From Rhizobium sp. Q54 (lineage in GTDB: Bacteria > Pseudomonadota > Alphaproteobacteria > Rhizobiales > Xanthobacteraceae): a DNA stretch of 59,232 bases. The stretch is from positions 1 through 59,232 of the forward strand of contig CAMAUC010000017.1 in NCBI GenBank assembly GCA_945861265.1, read 5' to 3'. Below are positions 38,207 through 48,298 of this stretch, piece by piece (position 1 is the stretch's first letter; every line of letters starts with the position of its first letter). The notes beneath the pieces are model-generated. The model did no database searches. It worked only from the letters and a program-made list of their open reading frames with translations, and had not been told where the DNA came from. The position numbers were made by a program, and so were the translations under genes.

Positions 38207-39880
38207 TTATACCGCCAGGACGTGCACATGACACATCGGCTTCTTGCCCCAGCGCTGGTTGACCGTGGAGCGCACCGCGCGGCGTACCGCCTCGGCGACC
38301 GCATCCGGATCGGTCCGCCGCTTACGCGGCATGGTCTCGAACGTCTCCTCGATGGTCTCGTAGACCAGATCTTCCATCAGCGCGCCGCCGCGGTCGCGCT
38401 CCGGAATTCCGATCAGGTCGAGTTCGGGGTCCGCCGCCAGCAGGCCCTTGTCGGTCAGCGCCAGCGCAATTGACACGCAGCCGGCAACGCTCAGCCGCTT
38501 GCGGTCGGCGACGGTGCGGGCGTCGGCGTCGACCAGAATATGACCGTCCTTGTAGGTCCGCCCGGCCGGAACTTCGTCGATGATCCGGGCATTGCCGACC
38601 GCGATGCGCACCAGATCGCCATTGCGAACCTGCACCACTTCCGGGATGCCGCAGCGCCGCGCCAGCGCCGCATGTTCGGACAGATGCAGCGACTCGCCAT
38701 GCACCGGGATCAATATCTTCGGCTTGACCCAGGAGATCAGTTCCTCCAGCTCGGCGCGGCGCGGATGGCCGGAGACATGCACCATGTGGGTGCGGTCGGT
38801 GATGACCTCGATACCCTGGTCGATCAGGCCATTGATGATGCGGCCGACCTCACGCTCATTGCCGGGAATGGTGCGCGCGGAAAAGATCACCATGTCGCCG
38901 CGCGTCAACGTGACGTCGGGGTGCTGGTCCTCGGCGATGCGCGCCAAGGCCGCGCGCGGCTCGCCCTGGCTGCCGGTACACAGACAAACCACCTTGCTGT
39001 TCGGCAAATAGCCATAGGCATCGACCGAGCGAAATTGCTTGATACCTTCGAGCAGGCCCAGTTCGCGCGAAATCTGCACCACGCGCTCCATGGCGCGGCC
39101 GACGACGATCACCTCACGGTCGGCTTCCTGCGCGGCCAGCGCGACGGCGCGCAGGCGAGCCACATTGGAAGCGAAAGTCGTCACCGCCACCCGGCCCTTG
39201 GCAGACTTGATCAGCGCCGCGATGTTCCTGGCCACATCGGCTTCGGACGGAGAAACGCCGTCACGCACCGCATTGGTGGAATCGCCGACAATGGCGAGAC
39301 AGCCCTCATCGCCCAGCGCCTTCAGCTTCGCTTCGTCGGTGCCGGTGCCGATCACCGGCGTGCGGTCGATTTTCCAGTCGCCGGTGTGCAGCACGGTGCC
39401 GGCCGGCGTACGGAAGATGAGTGCCTGCGATTCCGGGATCGAATGCGCCATGTTGACCATGTCGATGTCGAACGGCCCGACCGAAAAGCGGCTGCCCGGC
39501 TGGACGATGGTGACCGGGATTTCCGGCGCGCCCGCTTCGCCGGCGCGCTTGGCCGCGAGCAGCGCCGCCGTGAACGGCGTGGCGAAAATCGGACATTTCA
39601 ACTTCGGCCACAAGTCGAGCACCGCGCCATAGTGATCCTCATGCGCGTGAGTGATGACGAGGCCGAGCAGATTTTTGCGCTCCGCGATCAGATATTTGAT
39701 GTCGGGGAAGATCAGGTCGATGCCAGGCAAATGCTCCTCAAGCCCGAACGAGACGCCGAGATCGACCGCCAGCCATTTGCGGTTGCCCGCCGGGCCCAAT
39801 CCATAAACTGACAGGTTCATGCCGATTTCGCCGACCCCGCCGAGCGGAGCGAAGACGAGTTCTTGTTGTGCTTGCGCCAT
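38207..39880 (-). CDS. rnj: Ribonuclease J
   Basis: RNase J is a metallo-beta-lactamase/beta-CASP nuclease with 5' exonuclease and endonuclease activity, used in rRNA maturation and mRNA decay. The 557-residue protein has the zinc motif HAHEDH at residues 78-83 (LVITHAHEDHYGAV), GDSTNA around 200, the beta-CASP segment with FASNVARLRAVALAA, and VSGHPRRAELEELISWVKPK with VPVHGE-type IPVHGESLHL. The C-terminal domain ends VNQRWGKKPMCHVHVLAV. It follows birA by 11 bases, the normal alphaproteobacterial order. Confidence 0.95.
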   Translation of the reverse strand: MAQAQQELVFAPLGGVGEIGMNLSVYGLGPAGNRKWLAVDLGVSFGLEEHLPGIDLIFPDIKYLIAERKNLLGLVITHAHEDHYGAVLDLWPKLKCPIFATPFTAALLAAKRAGEAGAPEIPVTIVQPGSRFSVGPFDIDMVNMAHSIPESQALIFRTPAGTVLHTGDWKIDRTPVIGTGTDEAKLKALGDEGCLAIVGDSTNAVRDGVSPSEADVARNIAALIKSAKGRVAVTTFASNVARLRAVALAAQEADREVIVVGRAMERVVQISRELGLLEGIKQFRSVDAYGYLPNSKVVCLCTGSQGEPRAALARIAEDQHPDVTLTRGDMVIFSARTIPGNEREVGRIINGLIDQGIEVITDRTHMVHVSGHPRRAELEELISWVKPKILIPVHGESLHLSEHAALARRCGIPEVVQVRNGDLVRIAVGNARIIDEVPAGRTYKDGHILVDADARTVADRKRLSVAGCVSIALALTDKGLLAADPELDLIGIPERDRGGALMEDLVYETIEETFETMPRKRRTDPDAVAEAVRRAVRSTVNQRWGKKPMCHVHVLAV

Positions 39881-39891
39881 TTTCTTGTTCT

Positions 39892-40641
39892 CTATCCGAG
39901 GTCAAATACTTCGCCGGCGGTCACCGTCACCAAACCGGCAGGACCGCGCACCAACAGGTGCCCGGCATCGTCGAGGCCTTCAAAGCGGCCACTGAATTCC
40001 TTTTCCGGCAGACGCACGCGGATGTCCTGCCCGAGGCCGGCCGCGCGCTTGAGCCAGTCGGCACGGATGCCGGCAAAACCATCGCCGCGCGCCCATTGCG
40101 CCAGACGGCGCTGCATCGCTTCAGCCAAAGCCGCCAATAGCCGTGCCGGTTCCACCAGCGCGCCGGCTGCGGCAAGGTCGGTCGCCGGATAAGGCGTATT
40201 GGCGGGATGCGCCGCGCAGTTGACGCCGAAGCCGATGACGACCGCGAAGGCCGGCGCGCTCTCGCCTTCGATCAGGATGCCGGCGAGCTTGGCGCCGCCC
40301 AGCAACAGATCGTTCGGCCATTTCACCTTCAACAGCGGACCGATCTGCGGCGCACATTCGGCGACCGCGTCATGCAAGGCCAGCCCGGCGACAAAAGACA
40401 ATTGCGGCGCCAGCGGCGGCGGCGACGGATCGCTCAGCAGCAAAGTGGCGAAGAGATTGCCCAGGGTCGAGGTCCAGGCGCTGCCGCGGCGGCCGCGGCC
40501 GGCGTCCTGCGCTTTGGCCGAAATCCACAACGCGCCGCGCTCGCCGGCACGCGCACGCGCCAGCGCCTCGGCATTGGTGGAGCCGAGCGTCTCGTAAGTT
40601 TCATGCCGGACCCCCGCCAGGTCCGTGGCTTCGCGGTTCAT
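39892..40641 (-). CDS. birA: Biotin-[acetyl-CoA carboxylase] ligase, monofunctional
   Basis: BirA activates biotin to biotinyl-5'-AMP and attaches it to the acetyl-CoA carboxylase carrier protein. The 249-residue form lacks the N-terminal winged helix of the E. coli repressor, so it is an enzyme only. The biotin-binding loop GRGRRGSAWTS is at about 70-80, after TYETLGSTNAEALARAR. VKWPNDLLLGGAKLAGILIE is the catalytic segment. A C-terminal SH3-like domain ends AGEVFDLG. It starts 50 bases after nuoN, so it may be read through from the nuo operon. Confidence 0.94.
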   Translation of the reverse strand: MNREATDLAGVRHETYETLGSTNAEALARARAGERGALWISAKAQDAGRGRRGSAWTSTLGNLFATLLLSDPSPPPLAPQLSFVAGLALHDAVAECAPQIGPLLKVKWPNDLLLGGAKLAGILIEGESAPAFAVVIGFGVNCAAHPANTPYPATDLAAAGALVEPARLLAALAEAMQRRLAQWARGDGFAGIRADWLKRAAGLGQDIRVRLPEKEFSGRFEGLDDAGHLLVRGPAGLVTVTAGEVFDLG

Positions 40642-40691
40642 TTCGTTTGCGGTGCGTGATCGTCACGCACCCGCGCGCGTTTCCGCGCGTC

Positions 40692-42131
40692 CTAGAACAG
40701 AGACTTCGCCGCCACCGTCGCCGCGCCCAAAAGCGGCGCCGGATAGACGAAGAACACGATATTGAGAATGCCGGCCACGCCGAGCACCAGCTTCAACAGA
40801 CCGGGCATGACGTCGAACGGCTTGGCCGGTTCATCGAAATACATGATCTTGACGATGGTCAGATAGTAATAAGCGCCAATCACGCTGGCCAGCACGCCGA
40901 CGACGGCGAGCACATAGAGCCCGGCCTTGATCGCGGCGAGGAACACATAGAATTTGGCGAAGAATCCGGCCAGAGGCGGAATGCCGGCCAGCGAGAACAA
41001 CAGCATGGCGAGGAAGAACGCCATCGCCGGCTTGGTGCGCGCCAGACCCGACAGATCGGAAATGTTTTCCACCAAAAGGCCGTCGCGCCGCATCGCCAGG
41101 ATGCAGGCGAAGGTGCCGAGCGTCATGCCGACATAGATGCTCATATAGACCAGCACACCCTGCACGCCTTCCGCCGTTCCGGCGGCAAGGCCGACGAGCG
41201 CAAAACCCATATGGCCGATCGACGAATAGGCCATCAGGCGCTTGATGTTCTTTTGTCCGATCGCGGCGAAAGCGCCCAACACCATCGAAGCCAACGCGAC
41301 AAAGACAACAATCTGCTGCCAGGAATGGGTGATGCCGGGAAACGCCACCACGGTAGCGCGCACGAAGATGGCGATGCCGGCGACTTTCGGCGCGGCGGCA
41401 AAGAACGCCGTTACCGGCGTCGGCGCGCCTTCATAGACGTCCGGCGTCCACATATGGAACGGCACCGCCGACACCTTGAAGCAGAAGCCGGCGAACAGGA
41501 ACACCAGGCCGAAGATCAGGCCGAGGCTGGCCCCGCTTTTGGTCGCCGCCGCGATGCCGGTGAAGTTCACGGTGCCGGTGAAGCCGTAGATCAATGATGC
41601 GCCATAGAGCAGCATGCCGGACGACAAAGCGCCGAGCACGAAATACTTCAGGCCGGCTTCGGTCGAGCGGGCGTTGTCGCGGTTCGACGCCGCGATGACG
41701 TAGAGCGGCAGGCTCATCAGCTCGAGGCCGAGATAGAGCGCAATCAGATCGGAGGCCGAGATCAGCAGCATCATGCCGAGCGTTGCCAGCAGCACCAGCA
41801 CGCCGAATTCGAATTTCTGCAGCTTTTCGCTGGTCAGATAATCGAGCGACAGAATCAAGGTGCCGGCCGAACCAGTCAGCATCAACAGTTTGAGGAAACG
41901 GGCAAAGTCGTCGACGACAAAACTGCCGCCAAACAGAACCGCGCGCCCGCCCGGCAGCATGACGACGCAGGCGCCGACCGCGATCAACAGAAAAATGCAC
42001 AGGCCGTTGATGAAGCGCGACGCGCCCTCGCCGGCATAGGCGCCAACCATCAACAGCAGCATGGCGCCGCAGGCAAGCGCCAGCTCCGGCAGGATCGGGA
42101 TCAACGATTGCAAGTCGGTCATCGGGTTCAT
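40692..42131 (-). CDS. nuoN: NADH-quinone oxidoreductase subunit N
   Basis: NuoN is one of three antiporter-like membrane subunits of complex I that pump protons. The 479-residue protein has about 14 helices with IRKKLMAYSS-type [40 protein letters not shown] and TMLVSTASD-type [21 protein letters not shown]. The last of these carries the conserved Glu of the fifth helix, and [20 protein letters not shown] gives the pumping Lys. The start at 42131 overlaps nuoM by ATGA. It is the last gene of the nuo operon. Confidence 0.96.
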   Translation of the reverse strand: MNPMTDLQSLIPILPELALACGAMLLLMVGAYAGEGASRFINGLCIFLLIAVGACVVMLPGGRAVLFGGSFVVDDFARFLKLLMLTGSAGTLILSLDYLTSEKLQKFEFGVLVLLATLGMMLLISASDLIALYLGLELMSLPLYVIAASNRDNARSTEAGLKYFVLGALSSGMLLYGASLIYGFTGTVNFTGIAAATKSGASLGLIFGLVFLFAGFCFKVSAVPFHMWTPDVYEGAPTPVTAFFAAAPKVAGIAIFVRATVVAFPGITHSWQQIVVFVALASMVLGAFAAIGQKNIKRLMAYSSIGHMGFALVGLAAGTAEGVQGVLVYMSIYVGMTLGTFACILAMRRDGLLVENISDLSGLARTKPAMAFFLAMLLFSLAGIPPLAGFFAKFYVFLAAIKAGLYVLAVVGVLASVIGAYYYLTIVKIMYFDEPAKPFDVMPGLLKLVLGVAGILNIVFFVYPAPLLGAATVAAKSLF

Positions 42132-43678
42132 CGCGCCACGCTCACAGGAATAATGCGGGCCTCAAGCCCCGACGCCGGCGCACTTTGCGTTGCCGCGGTC
42201 TTGACGCCGATCGCCTTGTTGTAGCCGTCGAGCAGCTGCGCGATCGACGTCGCCGACATGTCCAGCACCGGCTTTGGCGCGACCCCGAACAGGATGGTCA
42301 GGATCACCAGCGGCGCGAAAATCACCGCCTCGCGCAGGCCGATATCCTTGATGCCTTCCAGCGCGGGTTTGAGCGTGCCGAAGATCATCTTGCGGTAGAG
42401 CCACAGCGCATAGGCCGCCGACAAAATGACGCCGATGGTGGCGAGGCTGGCGACCGGAACACTGGTCTTGAAGGTGCCGATCAGCGACAGGAATTCGCCG
42501 ACGAAACCGGAGGTGCCCGGCAGGCCGACATTGGCCAAGGTGAACACCAGGAAGATCATCGCATAGAGCGGCATGCGGGTGACCAGTCCGCCGTAAAATG
42601 CGATCTCGCGCGTATGCATGCGGTCGTAGACGACGCCGACGCAGAGGAACAGCGCGCCGGAGACGATGCCGTGCGAGATCATCTGGAACACCGCGCCGGC
42701 GATGCCCTGCTGGTTCGCCGCGAAAATGCCCATGGTGACGAAGCCCATATGCGCCACGGAGGAATAGGCGATCAGCTTCTTGACGTCTTCCTGCATCAGC
42801 GCCACCAGCGATGTGTAGATGATGGCGACGACAGACATCGTGTAAACCAGCGGCGTGAAATCATGCGACGCCAGCGGGAACATCGGAAGCGAGAAGCGCA
42901 GGAAGCCGTAGCCGCCCATCTTCAACAGGATCGCCGCGAGGATGACCGAGCCGGCGGTCGGCGCCTCGACATGCGCGTCGGGCAGCCAGGTATGAACCGG
43001 CCACATCGGCATCTTCACTGCGAAGGAGGCAAAGAATGCCAGCCACGCCCAAGTCTGCAAACCGGCTGGGAAATTATAGCGCAGCAGCGTCGGAATATCG
43101 GTCGTCCCGGCCTGCCAGTACATCGCCATGATGGCGAGCAGCATCAGCACGGAGCCTGCGAGCGTATAGAGGAAGAACTTGAACGAGGCATAGACGCGGC
43201 GCTGGCCGCCCCAGACGCCGATGATCAGGAACATCGGGATCAGGCCGCCTTCGAAGAACAGATAGAACAGCACCAGATCGAGCGCCGAGAAAGTGCCGAT
43301 CATCAGCGTTTCCAGAACCAGGAACGCGATCATGTATTCCTTCACGCGCTTCTGGATCGAGGTCCAGCTGGCGAGAATGCAGATCGGCATCAAGGCCGTG
43401 GTCAGAATGACGAAAGGCAGAGAAATGCCGTCGACGCCCATGTGATAGGAGGCGACGCCGAGCCAGTCGTGCTTTTCGGCAAACTGGAATTCGGCCGACG
43501 ACGCATCGAATTTCTGCACCATCACCAGCGAAATCGCAAACGTAACAAGCGTGGTCCACATCGCAACCCAGCGCGCGGTGCCCTTGGCAAGCGGCGAGTT
43601 GCCGCGCGTCATCAGCATGATGAGCAGCGCGCCCAGGAGCGGCAGGAAGGTGACGACGGAGAGGACGGGCCAGTTCAT
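42128..43678 (-). CDS. nuoM: NADH-quinone oxidoreductase subunit M
   Basis: The 516-residue antiporter-like subunit opens [20 protein letters not shown]. It contains [20 protein letters not shown] with the conserved helix-5 Glu, [20 protein letters not shown] with the pumping Lys, [20 protein letters not shown] and [20 protein letters not shown]. Fourteen helices are predicted. Translation starts at the base next to the nuoL stop and ends overlapping nuoN, so the three are coupled. The C-terminal tail has about 30 polar residues. Confidence 0.96.
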   Translation of the reverse strand: MNWPVLSVVTFLPLLGALLIMLMTRGNSPLAKGTARWVAMWTTLVTFAISLVMVQKFDASSAEFQFAEKHDWLGVASYHMGVDGISLPFVILTTALMPICILASWTSIQKRVKEYMIAFLVLETLMIGTFSALDLVLFYLFFEGGLIPMFLIIGVWGGQRRVYASFKFFLYTLAGSVLMLLAIMAMYWQAGTTDIPTLLRYNFPAGLQTWAWLAFFASFAVKMPMWPVHTWLPDAHVEAPTAGSVILAAILLKMGGYGFLRFSLPMFPLASHDFTPLVYTMSVVAIIYTSLVALMQEDVKKLIAYSSVAHMGFVTMGIFAANQQGIAGAVFQMISHGIVSGALFLCVGVVYDRMHTREIAFYGGLVTRMPLYAMIFLVFTLANVGLPGTSGFVGEFLSLIGTFKTSVPVASLATIGVILSAAYALWLYRKMIFGTLKPALEGIKDIGLREAVIFAPLVILTILFGVAPKPVLDMSATSIAQLLDGYNKAIGVKTAATQSAPASGLEARIIPVSVAR

Positions 43679-45781
43679 CTAATGCACCCCCGCCGAGAAC
43701 ATGAACCAGGTGATGAAGGCGGCGGCGCCGATCAGCATGGCGAAGGCATAGTGATAGAGATAACCGGTCTGCAGCCGCACCACGTTTCGCGTGACGTCCA
43801 GGACCCGCGCGGAAACGCCATCGGGGCCGAAGCCGTCGATCAGCCAGCCATCGCCCTTCTTCCACAGTTCATGGCCGATCCACTTGGCCGGACGCACGAA
43901 GATGAGGTCGTAAAGCTCGTCGAAATACCATTTGTTCAAGAGGAAGCGGTACAGGAAGTCGTGCTGGCGCGCGAGTTCGACCGGGATATCCGGACGGCGG
44001 ATATAGAAGTGCCAGGCGATGACGAAGCCGATCACCATCATCGCCGTCGGCAGCAGAGCGATCTGCAACGGAATGTGGTGCATGTCGGTGAGAACGGTGT
44101 TGGTTTTCGCAAACGTCAGCGACTCGCGGAAGAAATGCTCGACGCCGTGACCGGCGAAGACTTCCTTGAACGGAAAGCCGGCGACGAACGATCCGACGGC
44201 CAGGAAGCCGAGCGGAATGAGCATGACCATCGGGCTCTCATGCGCCTCCTTCCAGTGCTTCACGTCGTGCGGCTTGCCATGGAAGGTCTTGAAGATCAGG
44301 CGCCAGGAATAGAACGACGTCAGCAAGGCCGCCGCGACCGTGCAGACGAAGGCATAGAGCGCCATCGGGTTCTTGCCGACATAGGCCGCCTCGATGATCG
44401 CGTCCTTTGAGAAATAACCGGCGGTGAGCGGGAAGCCGGTCAGCGCCAGCGTACCGATAATCATCACGATGTAAGTAAAGGGAATGCGCTCCCGCAGGCC
44501 GCCCATGTGGCGGATATCCTGCTCGTGGTGCATCGCGTGAATGACCGAGCCGGAACCGAGGAACAGCAGCGCCTTGAAGAAAGCGTGCGTGAACAGGTGG
44601 AACATGCCGACCGAATAGGCACCGCAGCCCATGGCGACGAACATGTAGCCGAGCTGCGAACAGGTCGAGTAAGCGACGATGCGCTTGATGTCGTTTTGCA
44701 CCAGACCGATGGTCGCGGCGAAGATCGCCGTGGTCGCGCCGATGAAGGTGACGAAGGTCTGCGCGTTCGGGGCGAGTTCAAACAAAGGCGACAGCCGCGC
44801 CACCATGAACACGCCGGCGGTGACCATGGTCGCGGCGTGGATCAGCGCCGAGACCGGCGTCGGGCCTTCCATCGCGTCCGGCAGCCAGGTGTGCAGCAGG
44901 AACTGCGCCGACTTGCCCATCGCGCCCATGAACAGGAACAGGCAGATCAAGGTCAGTGCATCGGCATGCCAGCCGAAGAAGTCGATGAACTTGCCGCTCA
45001 AGGACGGCGCTTGCGCGAACACGGTGTCGAAATCGACCGCGCCGGTCATTGCGAACAGCGCGAAAATGCCGAGCGCGAAGCCGAAATCGCCGACCCGGTT
45101 GACGACGAAAGCCTTGATCGCGGCGGCGTTCGCCTCCGGCTTGTGGTACCAGAAACCGATCAGCAAATAACTCGCGAGGCCGACGCCCTCCCAGCCGAAG
45201 AACAGCTGCACCAGGTTGTCCGACGTCACCAGCATCAGCATGAAGAACGTGAACACCGACAGATAGCCGAAGAAGCGCGGCCGGTACGGGTCCTCGGCCA
45301 TGTAGCCGATAGAATAGAGATGCACGACGGCCGAGACCGAGGTCACCACGACCAGCATCACAGCTGTCAAAGTGTCGATGCGAAGCGCCCAGTCGATCTT
45401 GAGTGAGCCCGAGACGATCCACTCCATCACCGGCACGCGGATGTCGTGGCCGCCGAACCCGACCTGCACCAGCGCGATCCAGGACAGGATCATCGACACG
45501 AACAGCAAGGTCGTCGTGATCAGCTCGACCAGACGCGACCCGGCGGCGGCCGGCTCGACCGGGCCGTGGCCTTGATCGTCGTGACCATGGTCGTCGTGAC
45601 CGTGCGCGGCGTGATCGTGCGCATGGTCGTGCGAAGCATGGGCGTGAGCGTGCGCCGGCGACGTCCCGTCATCGCCCGCCGGCGGCGCTTCACCCGGAAA
45701 GCGAGCGCGCGCGGCAAACAGCGCGATCAGGCCGGCGAGAATGGCCCCGAGCAGCGGCAAAAAGACGATGGCCTGATACAT
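43679..45781 (-). CDS. nuoL: NADH-quinone oxidoreductase subunit L with His-rich loop
   Basis: NuoL is the distal proton-pumping subunit with the lateral helix. I start at ATG 45781 ([20 protein letters not shown]), giving 700 residues; an upstream TTG at 45796 overlaps nuoK and is less likely. [39 protein letters not shown] and [20 protein letters not shown] are family motifs. Unusually, residues 44-72 between the first two helices carry twelve histidines ([18 protein letters not shown] and [12 protein letters not shown]). E. coli NuoL has only a short loop there. The C-terminal helix HL region and final helix are intact. Confidence 0.95.
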   Translation of the reverse strand: MYQAIVFLPLLGAILAGLIALFAARARFPGEAPPAGDDGTSPAHAHAHASHDHAHDHAAHGHDDHGHDDQGHGPVEPAAAGSRLVELITTTLLFVSMILSWIALVQVGFGGHDIRVPVMEWIVSGSLKIDWALRIDTLTAVMLVVVTSVSAVVHLYSIGYMAEDPYRPRFFGYLSVFTFFMLMLVTSDNLVQLFFGWEGVGLASYLLIGFWYHKPEANAAAIKAFVVNRVGDFGFALGIFALFAMTGAVDFDTVFAQAPSLSGKFIDFFGWHADALTLICLFLFMGAMGKSAQFLLHTWLPDAMEGPTPVSALIHAATMVTAGVFMVARLSPLFELAPNAQTFVTFIGATTAIFAATIGLVQNDIKRIVAYSTCSQLGYMFVAMGCGAYSVGMFHLFTHAFFKALLFLGSGSVIHAMHHEQDIRHMGGLRERIPFTYIVMIIGTLALTGFPLTAGYFSKDAIIEAAYVGKNPMALYAFVCTVAAALLTSFYSWRLIFKTFHGKPHDVKHWKEAHESPMVMLIPLGFLAVGSFVAGFPFKEVFAGHGVEHFFRESLTFAKTNTVLTDMHHIPLQIALLPTAMMVIGFVIAWHFYIRRPDIPVELARQHDFLYRFLLNKWYFDELYDLIFVRPAKWIGHELWKKGDGWLIDGFGPDGVSARVLDVTRNVVRLQTGYLYHYAFAMLIGAAAFITWFMFSAGVH

Positions 45782-45792
45782 AATGTAAAATC

Positions 45793-46101
45793 TCAACCCT
45801 TCATCAGATTGATATCCTCAACCGCGATGGTGCCGCGGTTGCGGAAGAAGACGACAAGAATGGCAAGCCCGATGGCGGCTTCCGCCGCCGCGACGGTCAG
45901 GACCAGCAGCGCGAAGATCTGCCCGACGATGTCGCCGAGATGCGTGGAGAACGCGACCAGGTTGATGTTGACCGCGAGCAGGATCAATTCGATCGACATC
46001 AGGATGATGATGACGTTCTTGCGGTTCAGAAAGATGCCGAAAATCCCGAGCGTGAACAGGATGGCAGCGACCGACAGATAATGACCGAGACCGATTGTCA
46101 T
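45793..46101 (-). CDS. nuoK: NADH-quinone oxidoreductase subunit K
   Basis: NuoK is a 102-residue, three-helix subunit homologous to Mrp[21 protein letters not shown] opens it. The two buried glutamates of the central proton path are seen in [20 protein letters not shown] and [20 protein letters not shown]. Its ATG overlaps the nuoJ stop (ATGA), and it ends 12 bases before the nuoL ATG. Confidence 0.97.
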   Translation of the reverse strand: MTIGLGHYLSVAAILFTLGIFGIFLNRKNVIIILMSIELILLAVNINLVAFSTHLGDIVGQIFALLVLTVAAAEAAIGLAILVVFFRNRGTIAVEDINLMKG

Positions 46102-46760
46102 GACGCGCTCCCGGTGCTGTTAGCGTCAACCGAATTGCTGCCGAGCGCGTTGCTGCCAAGACCTTGCCCTTGCCGCACCTTAACGACCTGCATCGACATC
46201 TCCGGTGTGCGCGCATTCTGCGCCGAGATGTTCTGCCGCTTGACGCGCTCCTTGTGCCGCAACGTCAGCACGATGGCGCCGATCATGGCGACCAGGAGGA
46301 TCATGCCCGATATCTGGAAGAAATAGACGTACTTCGTATAGAGCACGAGGCCGATGGCTTCGGTGTTGGATATACCGGTCGGGATCGGCGCTGTAATCGC
46401 CTTCGGCACGCCGGGGCCGATGACCCAGGAGCCGACCACCAGCAGCAGTTCGGCGAGGAAGATGCCGCCGAGCAAAAGTCCAACCGGCAGGTATTGCAGC
46501 ACGCCCTTCTTCAGTTCGGCGAAATCGACGTCGAGCATCATGACGACGAACAGGAACAGCACCGCGACCGCGCCGACATAAACGACGACCAGGATCATCG
46601 CCAGGAACTCCGCGCCCATCATCACGAACAGGCCGGCGGCGTTGACGAAAGCGAGGATGAGATAGAGCACCGAATGCACCGGATTCTTCGACGCGATCAC
46701 CATGAAGGCGCTCGCGACCAGAATACCGGCGAAGAGATAAAAGAAGGCGGCGGCGATCAT
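46098..46760 (-). CDS. nuoJ: NADH-quinone oxidoreductase subunit J
   Basis: NuoJ is a five-helix membrane subunit beside NuoA, NuoH and NuoK. The 220-residue protein includes [40 protein letters not shown] (the pi-bulge helix that gates proton transfer) and [20 protein letters not shown]. The C-terminal 50 residues after [19 protein letters not shown] are polar, with a Gly/Asn/Ser-rich end. It starts five bases after nuoI. Confidence 0.96.
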   Translation of the reverse strand: MIAAAFFYLFAGILVASAFMVIASKNPVHSVLYLILAFVNAAGLFVMMGAEFLAMILVVVYVGAVAVLFLFVVMMLDVDFAELKKGVLQYLPVGLLLGGIFLAELLLVVGSWVIGPGVPKAITAPIPTGISNTEAIGLVLYTKYVYFFQISGMILLVAMIGAIVLTLRHKERVKRQNISAQNARTPEMSMQVVKVRQGQGLGSNALGSNSVDANSTGSAS

Positions 46761-46765
46761 CGTGG

Positions 46766-47254
46766 TTACCTGTAAGGCGCGTCGAGCGCCATGTTTTTGG
46801 CGATCTCGCGTTCCCAGCGGTCGCCGTTGGCGAGCAGGCGATCCTTGTCATAGTAGAGTTCTTCGCGGGTCTCGGTGGCGAATTCGAAATTCGGGCCCTC
46901 GACGATGGCGTCGACCGGGCAGGCTTCCTGGCACAGGCCGCAATAGATGCACTTCACCATGTCGATGTCGTAGCGCGTGGTGCGCCGCGTGCCGTCATTG
47001 CGGCGGGGACCTGCCTCGATGGTGATCGCCTGCGCCGGGCAGATCGCCTCGCATAGTTTGCACGCGATGCAGCGCTCCTCGCCGTTAGGATAACGGCGCA
47101 GCGCATGCTCTCCGCGGAAACGCGGCGAAATCGGGCCCTTCTCGAACGGATAATTCAGCGTCGACTTCGGCTTGAAGAAATACTTCATGGCCAGCACCAT
47201 GCCGGTCACGAATTCCCACAGGAACAAAGCCTTGGCTGTGCGATCTAACCTCAT
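46766..47254 (-). CDS. nuoI: NADH-quinone oxidoreductase subunit I
   Basis: NuoI carries the N6a and N6b clusters that pass electrons toward NuoB. The two 4Fe-4S motifs are complete: [12 protein letters not shown] and [32 protein letters not shown] and [20 protein letters not shown] are typical of rhizobial NuoI. ATG 47254 ([15 protein letters not shown]) gives 162 residues, the family length. A second ATG at 47266 adds four residues and overlaps the nuoH stop as ATGA, so it may be the one used. Confidence 0.96.
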   Translation of the reverse strand: MRLDRTAKALFLWEFVTGMVLAMKYFFKPKSTLNYPFEKGPISPRFRGEHALRRYPNGEERCIACKLCEAICPAQAITIEAGPRRNDGTRRTTRYDIDMVKCIYCGLCQEACPVDAIVEGPNFEFATETREELYYDKDRLLANGDRWEREIAKNMALDAPYR

Positions 47255-47262
47255 CGAAGTCC

Positions 47263-48294
47263 TCATTTCATCGCCGCTGTGGCCAGATGGCCGTACTGCA
47301 GCACACCGGCGACAATGACGACCATCGCCAGCGACAGCGGCAGAAACACCTTCCAGCCGAGACGCATCAACTGGTCGTAGCGGTAGCGCGGCACGATGGC
47401 CTTGACCATGGCGAAGCCGAAAAACAGGAAGAAGGCTTTCAGCACGAACCAGATGATGCCGGGTACCCAGGTAAAGGGCGCGTAAGGCACCGGCGGCAGC
47501 CAGCCGCCGAGGAACAGGATCGTGCCCATCGCGCACATCGTGGCAATCGCTACGTATTCGCCGAGCATGAACATCATGTAAGGCGACGAGCCGTATTCGA
47601 CCATGAAGCCGGCGACCAGTTCGGATTCCGCCTCGACCAGATCGAAGGGCGGCCGGTTGGTTTCCGCCAAAGCCGAAATGAAGAACACGATGAACATCGG
47701 GAACAGCGGCAGCCAGTACCACGAGAAGATGCCGTAAGGCCCGTTCTGCGCTTCGACGATGGCCGTCAAATTCAGCGAGCCGGCGCACAGCAGCACGGTG
47801 ATGATGACGAAGCCGATGGAGACTTCGTAGGACACCATTTGCGCCGCCGAACGGAGCGCCGCGAGGAACGGATACTTCGAGTTCGACGCCCAGCCCGCCA
47901 TGATCACGCCGTAGACCATCAAGGACGACACGGCGAAGATGTAGAGGACGCCGACATTGATGTCGGCAATCGCCCAGCCGACATTGACCGGGATCACCGC
48001 CCAGGCGGCGAGCGCCAGAACGCAGGTGATCAGCGGCGCCAGCAGGAACACGCCCTTGTTGGCGCCGGCCGGAATGACCGGCTCCTTGACCATGAACTTG
48101 AGCAAGTCGGCGAAAGACTGGAAAAGGCCGAACGGCCCAACCACGTTGGGGCCGCGCCGCATTTGCACCGCCGCCCAGATCTTGCGGTCGGCGAGCAGGA
48201 TGTAGGCAATCGCCACCAGCAGCACGACCAGCAGCAGCACCGACTGCGCCAGGATGACGATCAGCGGCCAGAGATAGGTCCAGAAGAATTCCAT
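47263..48294 (-). CDS. nuoH: NADH-quinone oxidoreductase subunit H
   Basis: NuoH forms the quinone-binding chamber with NuoB and NuoD. The 343-residue, eight-helix protein has [40 protein letters not shown] (the acidic loop) and [20 protein letters not shown]. The start at 48294 ([20 protein letters not shown]) is four bases after nuoG. The assignment is firm. Confidence 0.97.
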   Translation of the reverse strand: MEFFWTYLWPLIVILAQSVLLLVVLLVAIAYILLADRKIWAAVQMRRGPNVVGPFGLFQSFADLLKFMVKEPVIPAGANKGVFLLAPLITCVLALAAWAVIPVNVGWAIADINVGVLYIFAVSSLMVYGVIMAGWASNSKYPFLAALRSAAQMVSYEVSIGFVIITVLLCAGSLNLTAIVEAQNGPYGIFSWYWLPLFPMFIVFFISALAETNRPPFDLVEAESELVAGFMVEYGSSPYMMFMLGEYVAIATMCAMGTILFLGGWLPPVPYAPFTWVPGIIWFVLKAFFLFFGFAMVKAIVPRYRYDQLMRLGWKVFLPLSLAMVVIVAGVLQYGHLATAAMK

Positions 48295-48298
48295 GGCC

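Noticed and set aside
42185-44410. A 741-codon open frame on the plus strand opposite nuoM and nuoL
   Set aside because: It is antisense to two certain membrane-protein genes, rich in Arg, His, Asp and Gln with no domain, and arises from GC-rich third positions of the true genes.
45566-45652. The His-rich codon run as a DNA-level tandem repeat or CRISPR-like array
   Set aside because: It is in frame within nuoL, with irregular unit length and no spacer structure; it is a coding low-complexity loop.
47255-47788. NuoI as a 340-residue fusion with an upstream extension
   Set aside because: The upstream part is the alternate frame of nuoH; starting at 47254 gives the exact family length.
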